Shown here piece after piece: positions 49,662 to 64,000 of a stretch of DNA of 64,000 bases. The position numbers and the translations under genes are program-made. Each line of letters opens with the position of its first letter. Positions within the stretch are counted from its first letter, which is position 1. Source of the DNA: Paramecium octaurelia (lineage: Eukaryota > Ciliophora > Oligohymenophorea > Peniculida > Parameciidae). The notes under the pieces are model-generated. The model had not been told where the DNA came from. It did not search any database and worked only from the letters and a program-made list of their open reading frames with translations. The stretch covers positions 496,001 to 560,000 of the forward strand of contig CAJJDP010000005.1 of NCBI GenBank assembly GCA_905182995.1. Direction: 5' to 3'.

Positions 49662-50479
49662 ATGATTGAGATTTAATAGAAATGCAGAACATAAATTGAT
49701 AAAGGAAGAGTATCCAAAGTTGTATCAATTAAATTGGATTAAAGAAATATTGTAGAAGCTGCAAAAATGCATGAAAAAAAACTGGGTTAGATTGACAATA
49801 TAGTAAAGAAGAAACTAAAATAAAATCAAAAAAGCTAATTATATTATTAGTAGAAAGCAGATCTAAATTACTGAAAAAAAATTAATAGAAAGAGAATAAG
49901 TTCAAAATTTAAGTAAATTAAATAGAGTCTGATTATGAAAAAATATTGAATGAGATTGTAATTCTTATTTTAACGACTCTTAATAATAGGTCTGATTTAT
50001 TCTCAATATACTTTTTTAAGAAAGAAACAATTTTCTGATCGCCTATTCAAAAAAGAGAGCAAATGATTGTTTGTTTGAGAGGCACATAGAAAAAGTTTGG
50101 AAAATAGAAATGAAATGTTAAAAGATAGATTGTATCTCTGAATCAACTGATGCGATTTTGGCATTTGATTAAGTCATATATTTAAAAGATATATCGAATT
50201 CCATAACTGAGAAAAGTTATGTCAGGATTGGAGATATCATGAGAAACCGAAATTAGGTTATAGCCACATAAATTATAAACAAAAAAAATACTACCAAATT
50301 TATTTTTTGATGAAGGGAAAGGTTACATAAAGATTGAAAATAGTTAAATTAATAAGAAAAAGATTAGAATTTAAACTAAAGCGAAATTTAGAAGATATAA
50401 TATTTCAAAGCAATTTGGAAGTGCAATCACGATCAATGCCACCTAATAAATAAAAAAAAGGAGAAAGATGAATGTGTGA
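49662..50479 (+). CDS. Unknown protein with apparent frameshifts
   Basis: Not recognised. Coding-like blocks run from ATG 49662-49664 (MIEIQQKCRTQIDKGRVSKV) to TGA 50477-50479, but not in one frame. The block YVRIGDIMRNRNQVIATQII continues convincingly (DEGKGYIKIENSQINKKK) only if one T is dropped from the T6 run at 50303-50308. Another shift is needed near 49870, next to an A8 run, and another near 50010. Short introns may explain the latter two. The gene may be real with base errors, or decaying. The USP gene begins 49 bp downstream. Confidence 0.4.
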
Positions 50480-50528
50480 ATTATTTATATGATAAATATT
50501 TATATATATTCTTTAAGTTAATATCAGA

Positions 50529-54127
<3,599 letters not shown>

Positions 54128-54191
54128 TATAATATGAAATATTTATAATTTGATACTTATATATATATATATATCACCAAGTGATGTGTAA

Positions 54192-55012
54192 TCACTTAGT
54201 CATCTCAATCAATAAGACATGAGCTTTGCCTTTTGGTTTGAGGATGATGCTTTTGAATACCTTCACTCCATCATGCTAATTGACTAATTAGCTTTTGACA
54301 TCTTGCAAAGGTAAACATACATCAACATTCAATTCAAAAGATCCTTCCACACATAGAAGGTAAGCTTATCTGCCTTCCTTGATCTATAATTTATTAGCAT
54401 AGTAATACTTCAAATCTTTATTCTGTGGTAAACTCGTTAATCCAGATATTAGCATCTTGATTAATTTTAGCAGGAGCTTCCGAATTTTATTACAAATCTC
54501 CTACTAAATGGAACCACTTGTTATCAGCCTAGCCATTTTAGCCTCTATAACTCTTGTATTAAACTTTTGTATTAGTATGTCTTGGCATAATCCAAATTTA
54601 TATGAATCTACAAGCTTCATTTTTTGATAAATTGAATTCAGAATGGTATACTCCTGATCCAGCACTCATATATTATGCTGAGCCTCTCCCGAGTGATTCC
54701 TTATTCCCTTTTGAATCCCCATGTGTCAAATCTCCTTAAACTATGTAGCTAACAATTTCCATATTCGAATGAGGATGCTCTCCAAATCCTCTGTTAGGTT
54801 AGACTAAGTCATCATTCATTACTCTCAATACTCCGAATTATTAATTCTTAGGATCACGGTATTCTTGAATATTTGTAAATAATACCTGCAAAACTAAAGT
54901 GAAATCTACTCTTTAACCAATTAACCTTTGGATCATCGTTTTTGGGGTTCCCAAAATAGCGAGGATCAGGTTCGCTAACATACAGGTCTTTGGCTGGTAT
55001 ATGAATAAACAT
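54192..55012 (-). CDS. Pirin-family cupin protein
   Basis: Iron-binding double-cupin protein; roles reported for the family include quercetinase activity and transcriptional co-regulation. Start ATG 55010-55012 (MFIHIPAKDLYVSEPDPRY), stop 54192-54194. A 22-nt intron lies in the first quarter. The metal site is visible: GEHPHSNMEIVSYI gives two His, and SAGSGVYHSEFN gives the third His and Glu. LQQNSEAPAKINQDAN matches the IHQDA box. Beyond about 54460 the frame must shift to reach KYYYANKLQIKEG and LLCVEGSFELNV; a 28-nt intron can do so but would remove part of the region before the IHQDA-like box. The C-terminal frame is convincing to the stop. Confidence 0.85.
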
Positions 55013-55400
55013 CAAATATATTTATAAAAACATATGTTTTTTTATTTTTTAAAGGACTTTTTGGAATTTCCAAACTCTTAAAATAATCCATAATTACAAA
55101 TGTTATTTATAAATTAAATGTGCATAATAATAAAAACTACACTTAAAATTTATACATTAACTATATTTCATTTTACATACGGTAAGCATTATTTATCATT
55201 TAAACTAATAGAATTAGGACACTTCTTGTAATAATTCTTTTTAATTCTTTTTTGGTTAATATTTTTAGCACAAAATACAACATAATTCAAATCTATATTG
55301 CTGAATATTTGTGAAGAAATATATAAATTCAAAATATATATGTGATGCAGAATTTGTATATTTATTTAATTGTAATTTTAATTATTTTTACATATATCTA
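55013..55400. other. Divergent intergenic region
   Basis: 388 bp between the pirin and ATG2-like starts. AT-rich. An in-frame upstream ATG at 55311 would extend the ATG2-like protein by 30 residues of low-complexity composition; I prefer 55401. Confidence 0.4.
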
Positions 55401-58400
55401 ATGTTTGAACCCATCTTTTCTTTCTTTGGAGGACTTGCATCCAAAGCAAAATCAAAGATTATAGAAAAAACATTACAACCAATCATTGACTATAATTTTG
55501 AAAACATTTTTGAATAAAATATTGCAATAAAAGATTTAAATAAAGGAATTACAAATGTTAAATTAAACACAAAATATTTAAATGGAATGATGAAAACAAA
55601 TACCTTAAAAGAATTCTCCATTAGTATTTAAATCTTATTTAACAGTAGAATTTATAAAGCTTGAAAAATTGCAATTACAAGTGAGTGATGTTGACCTAAC
55701 CTTGGATTTAAATACTTACATTAAATAAGAAGAAGCCTTAGAATCATTAGAAGTTGAAGATATAATGAATAAAAGTATTCAAAAATAAATAGAGCAACTA
55801 AAAAGTGAATTTTTGGTATTAATTATTATTCAATTTAGAATTAAAACGAGGACGCCTTTCTTTAAGAAGAAATAATAAATCCAACTCAATAAAATGAAAC
55901 AAAACAACCTTCATCTAAAATAGTTTAGATTTTAAGAATAATTGACAGCATTTTTGGGAATATTAAGATAGATATTAAAAATTTAAGGGTAAAATTTACG
56001 GGTAAAATAAAACCTGACACAGAATCTAATTTATCTTTTCAAATCAATAAAATTGATTGCACTATGCAAAAGCCCTAAAACAGCAATTAAATTCTTTTTT
56101 TAGCATTTGTTGATTAAATAAAACTTTATCTCAATGAAAATAAATAAATAGGGTAAATAAACAATGCTGTAAAATTAGAAGTCTTTTTAACTTAAAATAC
56201 AGAACCAAAAATAAAAATTTAAGCTGAACATCTTCAAATAGTTGTGTCCCTGAATTAAATCGATTAAATTTCTTACTTATTGGCTTAGAGCGCATAAGTT
56301 TTGGAATAAAGGTAAAATGTCATTAATGAAGTTTTAAAACTAAGCTCGAATAACTAATAGGCAGGAAATCCTAATAATGAATAATAAGAACAATAAAGAG
56401 AAACTATAAATTTAAATAAATATATGTTAGTAGAGTACTTTAAGAAATCATATAATTAGAAGTATAAATTCATATAAGAAATTGACGAGAGCAGAATTAT
56501 TGTTTAGAATATTTCAGATTCTAAAATTTAAGATTACTGTTCATCAGTTAAACAATTGAATCAATAATAAGAATTTTTGAACTTTTCATTTTTAGGTTTA
56601 ACTGTGTATATAACTTCTACTGAGGTTGATCAAGAATTTAATTATTAATAGCAATACTTTAAGGTTAATTTAGAAAAATATTACTCAGTTTCATTTTATG
56701 ATATAAGAGCAATTAAAAATAACAATAAATTAAATATATTTATTAATTCTGCATTAATTTATGAATTATAAAAATTAGACCCTAGATTCAAAAGTATAAA
56801 TTAGTCAGTTTAGTAAGTGGAATAAGATTTTGATATCATTGGAGATTAAAAGTGTTTATGCAAGATTATCTTGAAAACAGGAAAAGATTAGTACTCTAGT
56901 TCGGATTTATTTAAGGATGGTTGTGAAATTCTAATTGAAGAGCCAACTATATTTTTATCTTAAATTCAATTTGTTAGTCCGATTAAACTAGAGATTATAG
57001 ATTAAACCATTAATATGGATATGGCACCTTTTAACTTGATTATAGACTAAAATTAACTTAAATTTATTATGAGCATTGTTGATATTATAAACGATAATTA
57101 ACCTAAAACTAAAAGTCAAAATATATCCAAGACCAAATTTCAACTATCCAAAACCAAATTTTCTGCCTATTATCATGTTAATGAATCTTAGTCAATTATC
57201 AGTAGTACTCTGCAACCTGGAAGTGAAGATTATGTGGAATTAACATTTCTTGATTTTTTCATTACAACTCCAGAGGATGATAAATAACAATCCTCACCAT
57301 ATTAATATAAAAATTAATTCAAATTTGGATGTCCAAGGATTTGTGGAGTTGATAATTAAATATTAATAAACAATTTGAGTGGTTATTTTGGATCATTACT
57401 CAAAATTTCTACTTAAACTTTAATGTAATTGGATGAATAAAATAAACCATAAATACTTAAATACTTGAAAGAATGCAAATAAAGGTAAGGTTTACATTTT
57501 GAATTGGAATTGGAGAGTGTTCATATAAAACACGATTCCTTAGATAATGTCTATACGATGATTGCCTAGTTAAACTAAGTATTTAATGGTAATTAGAAAA
57601 AACAATAAAACAATTAGAAAAAATAATAAAATATTTATTTTTCAACTAAAATCAAAACCATAGAAGCTATAATATATGATACTTTAATTTTGCGTTTGAA
57701 GTAGCTCAAATATTATTTCACTATTGATTACCATTTTGTGTTATTAGAAGATTTAAATGCTTCTTATAATAACAACCCGTAATTGTTGTTGCAGAATTAA
57801 TTTTAAGATAAATGGGTATTCAGTCTAGTAATGAAATAAAATATAATCAATCTTGAGTTCTCAGCTCTCAAATTAAACTTACTAGATTTCAATTTTAAAG
57901 TATTAAGCTCTTGTTTAATAAGATTGATAAAGTCGGTCTTATTGATGAATCCTCCTTAATAACCATAAGGCGAAAAAAAATAAATTTTTACCTCCTTGAA
58001 ATAAATAATGGTTGATGCTTTGCCTTTCTACAATGAAGAAATTATCCTATAGAAAAAAAGACAAGCTAAAATAAGATATTCAAAAGAATAATATCCATCT
58101 TGGACAAGATCAATTTTGATAATTAATAACACTCTTATTACGGATGACTTGATTCAAATTGAGGAAATTTAGCATTATTTTAAGAATAATAATACTGCTA
58201 ATCGAAATGATGAATTAATAAATTTAAATCAATACTAGAAAATTGGACAGATTCAAAAGATTGAATTACAAAATAATAAAGTTATGAAAATCAATTCTAT
58301 TCAGTTTTTCAACATTTCTAAATAGATAGTAGTAAATCTCATAGATCACTTTGAGCACATAGCTAAAGATTTTAAAAAGAATTAGGTTAATGAGAAGAAA

Positions 58401-59468
58401 AATTATGAGAAAATAGATAAAATTGAAATGAAAGCAACAATTTTCGAAATATTCTGCGATTAATTAATTCTGACAACTGAATCTCAATCTTTTGAATTAA
58501 ACTTACAATGCATTTAATGTATTTTGGGAGATAAGTGTTGTCATTTGAAATTGGGTAGAGCCTATATATTAGATTTGCATTAGTAGAGTAAATTTAAGTA
58601 TATACTTGATGAAGAAGACTTGAATGAGTTTGAAGAAACCCAAAATGGTTTAATAAAGGAGAGTCCATTTTTAGATTTATTAATGTAATTCGATCAAAAT
58701 AGCCTTGTATTGAAATTATAATTAAGACCTGTAAGGATTTGTTTATCGGGATATTAATTTCAAATATTACTAAAATCTTTCTCAAAAAAGGATAAGGTAG
58801 AAAATACTATATTTGCCAATAATGATGATGATGAATCTTTTGAAATTATAGAATAAGAAGAGCCTTTTAATTTACAAGTTGAATTATTCCCAATCTAATT
58901 TATAATTTCATTTGACTCAGAAGGTTTGGATGCTGAGGGATTTAAAACCTAAGTCTTAAAACTTGGATCATTCAATAATTTAATATTAGCAACTAATCAG
59001 GTCTTACTCTTTTATTAGTAAAATTAAACCTCAAAAAAAGATTTCATTTAATTTTTAATGAGTTAATAATTATCTACTTTTAGAATCATATTTTAAGCAT
59101 ACAATACTCTTGACATAACTAAAGTTGCTAGTTCATTTACGGATGGCATAGTTAATATGTTTAGTAAACCCTTTATTTCAAACAATGGCTTTGTAATAAA
59201 TAATAAGATATTTAGTTATATGGTTTAATTGAGGGAAGCTATGATTTTACTTGCGGGGTCACATCAGCTTTATTATAGTTAACAGCCTTACCTGCTAGTG
59301 CTTTAAATAATGTTGCGAATTATATTGGATTTGGAGCGATTTCTATTCCGTTCTCTTAATTGGAAGACTTTTGTAAAAAATTGTATTATAAAGTAAAATT
59401 TAAATTTAAATTAGATTAACCCACAAAAAGGAATCCCAATTAGGTTTTTCAAAGATAAATACTAATGA
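55401..59468 (+). CDS. ATG2/VPS13-type bridge lipid-transfer protein
   Basis: Predicted rod-shaped protein with a hydrophobic groove that moves lipids between membranes. Start ATG 55401-55403; the chorein-like N-terminus reads MFEPIFSFFGGLASKAKSKI, then NIAIKDLNKGITNVKLN. After a 22-nt intron near 55622 comes LEKLQLQVSDVDLTLDL, then VQILRIIDSIFGNIKIDIKN and LRVKFTGKI, as in the extended strands of this family. The middle is a long series of amphipathic strands. The C-terminus, resolved by a 23-nt intron near 59190 and a 22-nt intron near 59395, reads VASSFTDGIVNMFSKPF, YGLIEGSYDFTCGVTSALLQ and ends KINPQKGIPIRFFKDKYQ, stop 59466-59468. ATG2 fits better than VPS13 because it is short (about 1,300 residues); this is not certain. 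Confidence 0.7.
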
Positions 59469-59480
59469 ATATTATATATT

Positions 59481-62400
59481 TCATAAAATGCTCTTAAGTT
59501 CTAGGAATTTGTCATTTTTTAATAGTTCTTCATAAGTTCCGCTTGCCTATATTTATCCTTCTCCCATTACATAAACCTTATCAAACTATTAAAGGTTTTC
59601 TAGTCTATGGGAAATAAGGAGTAAGGTTTTATCCTATACAAAATTAAATAACTTCTTCATAATTTTATTGTCTAACATATTAATTTAATTATAATACTTG
59701 TTTCTATGTCCATATTTGATGTAGCTTCATCCATTAAAATGATATCCCTATTCAATAAAATAGACTGCACAAAATTGACAATTTGTTTCTCTCCATTTGA
59801 TAAATTCTAAGTATCCTTATTTAGGTCGATTTAAAAATCTAGTTCTTTGAATATATCTTCAATCTCCTAATTACTAAATTGTTAATTAGGATCAATGTTT
59901 TATCTTATTGATCCTGGTAATATAACTCCTTGTTAAGGAATTACACTCATTGTGGATCTCAACTAAGTTGTGCCATAATGGGAGATTGGATTTCCAAAAA
60001 AGTAGATCTGCCCTTTTTAGAATTCATACAAAGAGACAAGCAAATTAAATAGACTCGATTTTCCTGATCCTGTTCTTCCACAAAAGGCTACCTTTTATCC
60101 CTTGGAAATCTGGAAGGAGACTCCTTTGAGAGCATAATCTGCTGATGCCAAACCCTTTGCCATTCCATAACTAAGCCAAACGTTATCATAAACAATTAAA
60201 TTATCCTTATATTCTTGAATTGATGCATTTTATTCTTAAGGAAAACTCACAATCTATTTAATTCTTTATAATGATTGACTGACTATAGTAATTCTTCTCC
60301 AACTTGAAACAGATTTAGATAAAAATTGATTGCCAAATAGTAAATAAGCATAAGTATAACTTAATTTATTTCCTGTGATAATTAACAACACCAAAACTGT
60401 AGATTCTACAATAAAATTACGTAATTTAAGAGTGTATTCTAATTAACTTTATGATAGAGCATTAGCATATTTATAAAGAAGGATCTTTTAAAATTAAGAT
60501 TAGATTTTGTTTTCTTATCTAAAGTATTTAATAAACTTGTGCCCTTTTTCTGTCTCAATAATGAAGGAATCGAAGTCTTAAGTTTCAAAGTGCCTATTAA
60601 TTTCCACTTATCTTGACACTATAAATTTTCTGTGTGTCAATTAATTTTTAACTAATAAATAGCCACTTATTATAACATAAGGAATTATTTCAATTTGCAT
60701 GGAGCTAATAAGGATGAACAAACCCAAAAATTCTAGAGATACCGTGAAAAAATAATTTAATGGGAGATCATCAATTTCATTCATATCATCAAATAGTCTC
60801 CTGATATAAAAGGAACTTGAAAAAATATCATAAAATTTAGTAGGTAGATGTATGAATTTCTACATCAATAAATCAAATATATTTTTTGCAGATATTATTG
60901 TTGCATACGAATAACTGAATCCTCTCAGCAAAGTCAGTCCTGATAAAATCAAAAATACATTTAAAAACTCTGATTTGTCAAAATTCTTTAAATTAGAAAT
61001 GTTATTATGAATCCATAATTCAAATCCACCTTTCATGATTTAATGAAGTAAAGAACATATAACAAAAAATAAAAGAGTCTTCAAACCTAATGCATTTATA
61101 TAAAATTGATAATTTTCTTTTAAATTTTACTCAGTTTCTTGATCAATCTCCTTTTCAGGTTAGGCAGGTTCGATTGCATCTGTGATGGGTTTGGGAGAAA
61201 AATGAACACTACCAACTTGGAAATTTTACATTTCTTCAAGTGTTGCTATATTATTTTCAATCTTGATGACAAAGTCAACATATTATAAATATTAGAGTTA
61301 GTTTAATACTAAAACTACAGTTTTCCCTTTTAAAAAAGTAGTGATAGATTTGAACATATGGTCAGCCACATTTTCATCTACAGCTGAAAAAATATCATCA
61401 AAATAATATGATTAAGCTTCGTAATACAGTGCTCTACAAAATGTTACTCTTTATTTTTATCCACCACTTAAATTTGTTCCATTAAAACCTACTTATTTAT
61501 TATCATCAAAATCTATAGCAGCTAATTTGAGACATTATTAATATCTTTATTCATCATATTTTTATCCAAATAAAATATTTTATCTTACTGTCCCAGTAAA
61601 CAACCATGAATTTTGACTTACATAAGATCCATCGCAAAAATACTCAAGCAATATGCTTTTTCCTGATCCTATTTGACCTATTATACAAGTTAATTTATTT
61701 CTCTTTATTTCCTTAAATAAAAATGTAACCTAAAATCTTGTTTATGTTGCCTAATTAAAAGAGTCTCCCTTTATAAAGTTGATTACCCTATCAAATATTC
61801 TAATTTTTTTGATTGAACTTACTTCAATAGTGTTTTCTTTAATAAGCTTAGCTTCAACTTCTGTAGTATTAAAATAGTCATAAAGCTTTATTACGGAAAA
61901 AATACTCCCTAAAAATTCGCCGAAACACCAGGGAAATGAATTTATAGGACTTACTAATTTATCAAAAAATATCAAGATAGTGTAGAATTGTTCTTTTTCC
62001 AACTCTTAAAGTTTGTAAAAGGCAACAAACAACAATACAATTTATGTCATTCTTCTAAAAAAAGTTACAAATGTATCCACATATTGAATTCCTTTATTAC
62101 CTAAAAACTCTTACTCTCTAACCTTATTTATTAGTTTAAGCATAACGTTTTCCCATTATAAATATTTAATGCTTTTAATACCACATAGCATATCTTAAGT
62201 AAGTCTCAGTCTTTTATCTGAAAAAAATTAGATTCTCCAGGCATATATTTACGCCACTGATGCTGCTAATAAGGCAAATAAACTCAAAATAACACCATAT
62301 TTGATTGAGTCAAATAAACTCTCATTCTTCAACAAATGATATACAAAAGGTAATTCAAATGCTATTGCCACTAAGTCATAAAATGAGCGAATCGCTTTTT

Positions 62401-62802
62401 CAACTTATCTCAATTCTTTTAGCATTCCTTAAAATGTAGTTTGATTATGCACTTTTAAACACTGAGAAAATAGCTTTTATGACAATTTAGCATTCACCAG
62501 ATATTACAATTCAGACAAGTATACTCCATAATATTTCTAAGTAAAAACTATTATTATTATATCTTACAATCAACATACAATGCAAGACTTACTAGCAAGT
62601 ATTTTTCTGCTGATTCTTCATACTAAGTTAAGATAAATGGTGGAACGTATTCAAAGCTCACCGATGCTATTTTTAAAAACAATAATAAAATCCCTCTGAG
62701 AAGGAAATTTGCTTTGTAGCCTTCCAGAAATCCTTTTATAATGTTTAAACTCAAAATTTTCTTTATGCAATCTTCCTCTCTCTGAATAGGAAAATAGTTC
62801 AT
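59481..62802 (-). CDS. ABC transporter, ABCC/MRP type
   Basis: ATP-driven exporter with two membrane domains and two nucleotide-binding domains. Start ATG 62800-62802 (MNYFPIQREEDCIKKILSL), no TMD0, like short MRPs. First membrane domain about 61980-62750. NBD1: Walker A GQIGSGKSILLEYF (about 61650), LSGGQKQRVTFCRALYYEA and FDDIFSAVD. Linker FSPKPITDAIEPAQPEKEID. Second membrane domain about 60280-61080. NBD2: Walker A GRTGSGKSSLFNLL (about 60080), Q-loop VIPQQGVILPGSIRQNIDP, signature LSNGEKQ instead of LSGGQ, Walker B IILMDEAT, and H-loop LLISHR. Stop 59481-59483, 12 bp from the ATG2-like stop. Several short introns (e.g. near 62560) are needed. Substrate unknown. Confidence 0.92.
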
Positions 62803-63012
62803 ATAATAAATTTAAGTATTAAACTTACAATACCTATTGTAAAAGTATAATATAGAATATTATTATTTCTATTATGATCAATTAAGATTGTAATATATAT
62901 CTAAATTAATATTCAAAATTTATGAGAAAATAAATTCTTTAGACTTTATTAATTAGCTTAGTGCATTTTGTCTATCAAAACTTAATCATTAAATTGTGAT
63001 TTTTATTTTGGT

Positions 63013-63405
63013 TCATTTTTTTTTCTCTTGATGCTATGATTAAATTTCTATGATAATAAAAATGTACATAAATCTAGCGGGAACAGTTTCTGTCTTAAAT
63101 AAGATTTTTGGTTCCACGAGAGTTGGAATGTCAAACTATCTCTTTTCATATAAATTCTTTATTTCTAAATATAATTGATTTTATTCGTCATCAAATTTGG
63201 CTGTTCTGTTCCTAAAATGCAACGAATTTGCATCCTTAGATATATCCATTCTATTGGTGCCTATTGTAGATCTGTATTTTGTTTCAGGAGTGTTGAATTC
63301 AGCAGCGCATGCGCTTGAGAATTTTCGGCACTCTTAAGTGGAGAGATCATACTCTTAATCTTTAAATTAAGGTGAGAGCAAGGCCTCTTTAAATCGTTCT
63401 TACAT
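63013..63405 (-). CDS. Unknown small protein
   Basis: One frame of 130 residues, ATG 63403-63405 (MQERFKEALLSPQFKDQEY) to TGA 63013-63015. Soluble and charged, with FSSACAAEFNTPETKYRST and EIKNLYEKRQFDIPTLVEP. GC is higher than the surroundings, which supports coding. The last 20 residues (after VPARF) are AT-driven, and an intron may give another end. No family is recognised. Confidence 0.6.
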
Positions 63406-63703
63406 TTTATTTAATTTATTTAGTGTTAAATTTATAAAAAAATATATTAATATTTATAAAACAAATTTTAAAAACAACATTGCAAAAACAAAAGGCTCTT
63501 CCAGTTTGTAAAATATATTTAGATTATTTTAATATTCAAACTTGTAACATTCGGTCAAAAACACAGATGATTGAAATAAATTTATTACTTTTTAATAGAA
63601 AAATCAACAGTTTATTCTTAAATGAATTAGAAATGAATTGAAGATAATTCGAAATCGAACTTTTCCATTTAATATAAATATATTTTCTTTCATAAAAGCA
63701 AAA

Positions 63704-64000
63704 TCAAAATGAATTCAATTATAATCTTTCGTGTGATAATTCCCGATGAAGTGTTCTTGTGTTTTCAATCAATATATCAAATTATTCTTTCTCAATTTTA
63801 AACTATGCCTACAGCTAATCTATTTCGATTCCTTTGGCATTTTTTAACATTTCCATTCTTTTTTATTCTTTCTCTTGTTCTTCATCAAGTAACTTCAATT
63901 TAAATTAAAAGGATTACCTTATTAATTTCAACATTTAACTTAATTCTTTCTTCAATAATAAATTCTTCTTTGGTTTTGATATTTAATAGAGGAACTTGAT
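63704..64000 (-). CDS. Coiled-coil protein, C-terminal part (partial)
   Basis: Cut by the right edge. The visible end is a helical, charged region: KTKEEFIIEERIKLNVEINK, then a 25-nt intron near 63918, then LLDEEQEKEQKRMEMLKNAK and FDILIENTRTLHRELSHERL, ending QLNSF and TGA 63704-63706. No domain can be named. It lies 298 bp from the next gene on the same strand. Confidence 0.65.

Overview
This window looks like macronuclear DNA of a ciliate, most probably Paramecium. The DNA is very AT-rich. Nearly every real coding frame is full of in-frame TAA and TAG codons, which must be read as glutamine, and TGA is the only stop. Frames join across tiny introns, mostly 19-36 nt, that start GT(A) and end AG, mostly TAG. 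Tetrahymena shares the code but usually has much longer introns. All coding calls were made by hand translation with this code, so gene spans include introns and edges may be off by an exon. No tRNA, rRNA, CRISPR, insertion sequence or telomere was seen.

Layout. 1-5126: the 5' part of a guanylyl cyclase fused to a P4-ATPase-like domain (minus, cut by the left edge). 5636-9879: three unrecognised minus genes, interrupted by an exact 1,285-bp tandem duplication around a single N, almost certainly an assembly join error. 9892-13267: TPR-like/coiled-coil/polyQ protein. 13262-18571: mitochondrial SAM-type carrier and a Sec7/BIG Arf-GEF. 18834-24018: membrane protein with a kinase-like tail, a helical-repeat protein and a beta-propeller-like protein. 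24317-25949: RBM26/27-like RNA-binding protein with polyQ. 26255-27436: C2/coiled-coil protein. 27614-29386: CCT8. 29510-31442: membrane protein with two PX domains. 31470-32833: succinyl-CoA ligase beta. 32862-33734: Sec13. 34079-39985: IQ/coiled-coil proteins. 40191-40990: DnaJ protein. 41001-44411: an unknown protein and a TTLL. 44444-45023: CPSF30. 45499-49397: TBC Rab-GAP and an LRR/coiled-coil protein. 49662-54127: a frameshifted unknown gene and a DUSP-MYND-USP deubiquitinase. 54192-55012: pirin. 55401-59468: ATG2/VPS13-type lipid-transfer protein. 59481-62802: ABCC transporter. 63013-64000: two small genes, the last cut by the right edge.

The genes are mostly unrelated housekeeping, membrane-traffic and cilium-related functions, as expected for a eukaryotic chromosome rather than an operon or island. 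Packing is extreme: divergent start codons 10, 12 and 23 bp apart, convergent stops that share a TCATGA hexamer, and two stop/start overlaps of the ATGA type. The points most worth a second look are the transmembrane-tandem-PX architecture (with an in-frame TGA), the membrane protein with a degenerate kinase-like tail, the degenerate ATPase hinge in the cyclase fusion, and the assembly duplication.
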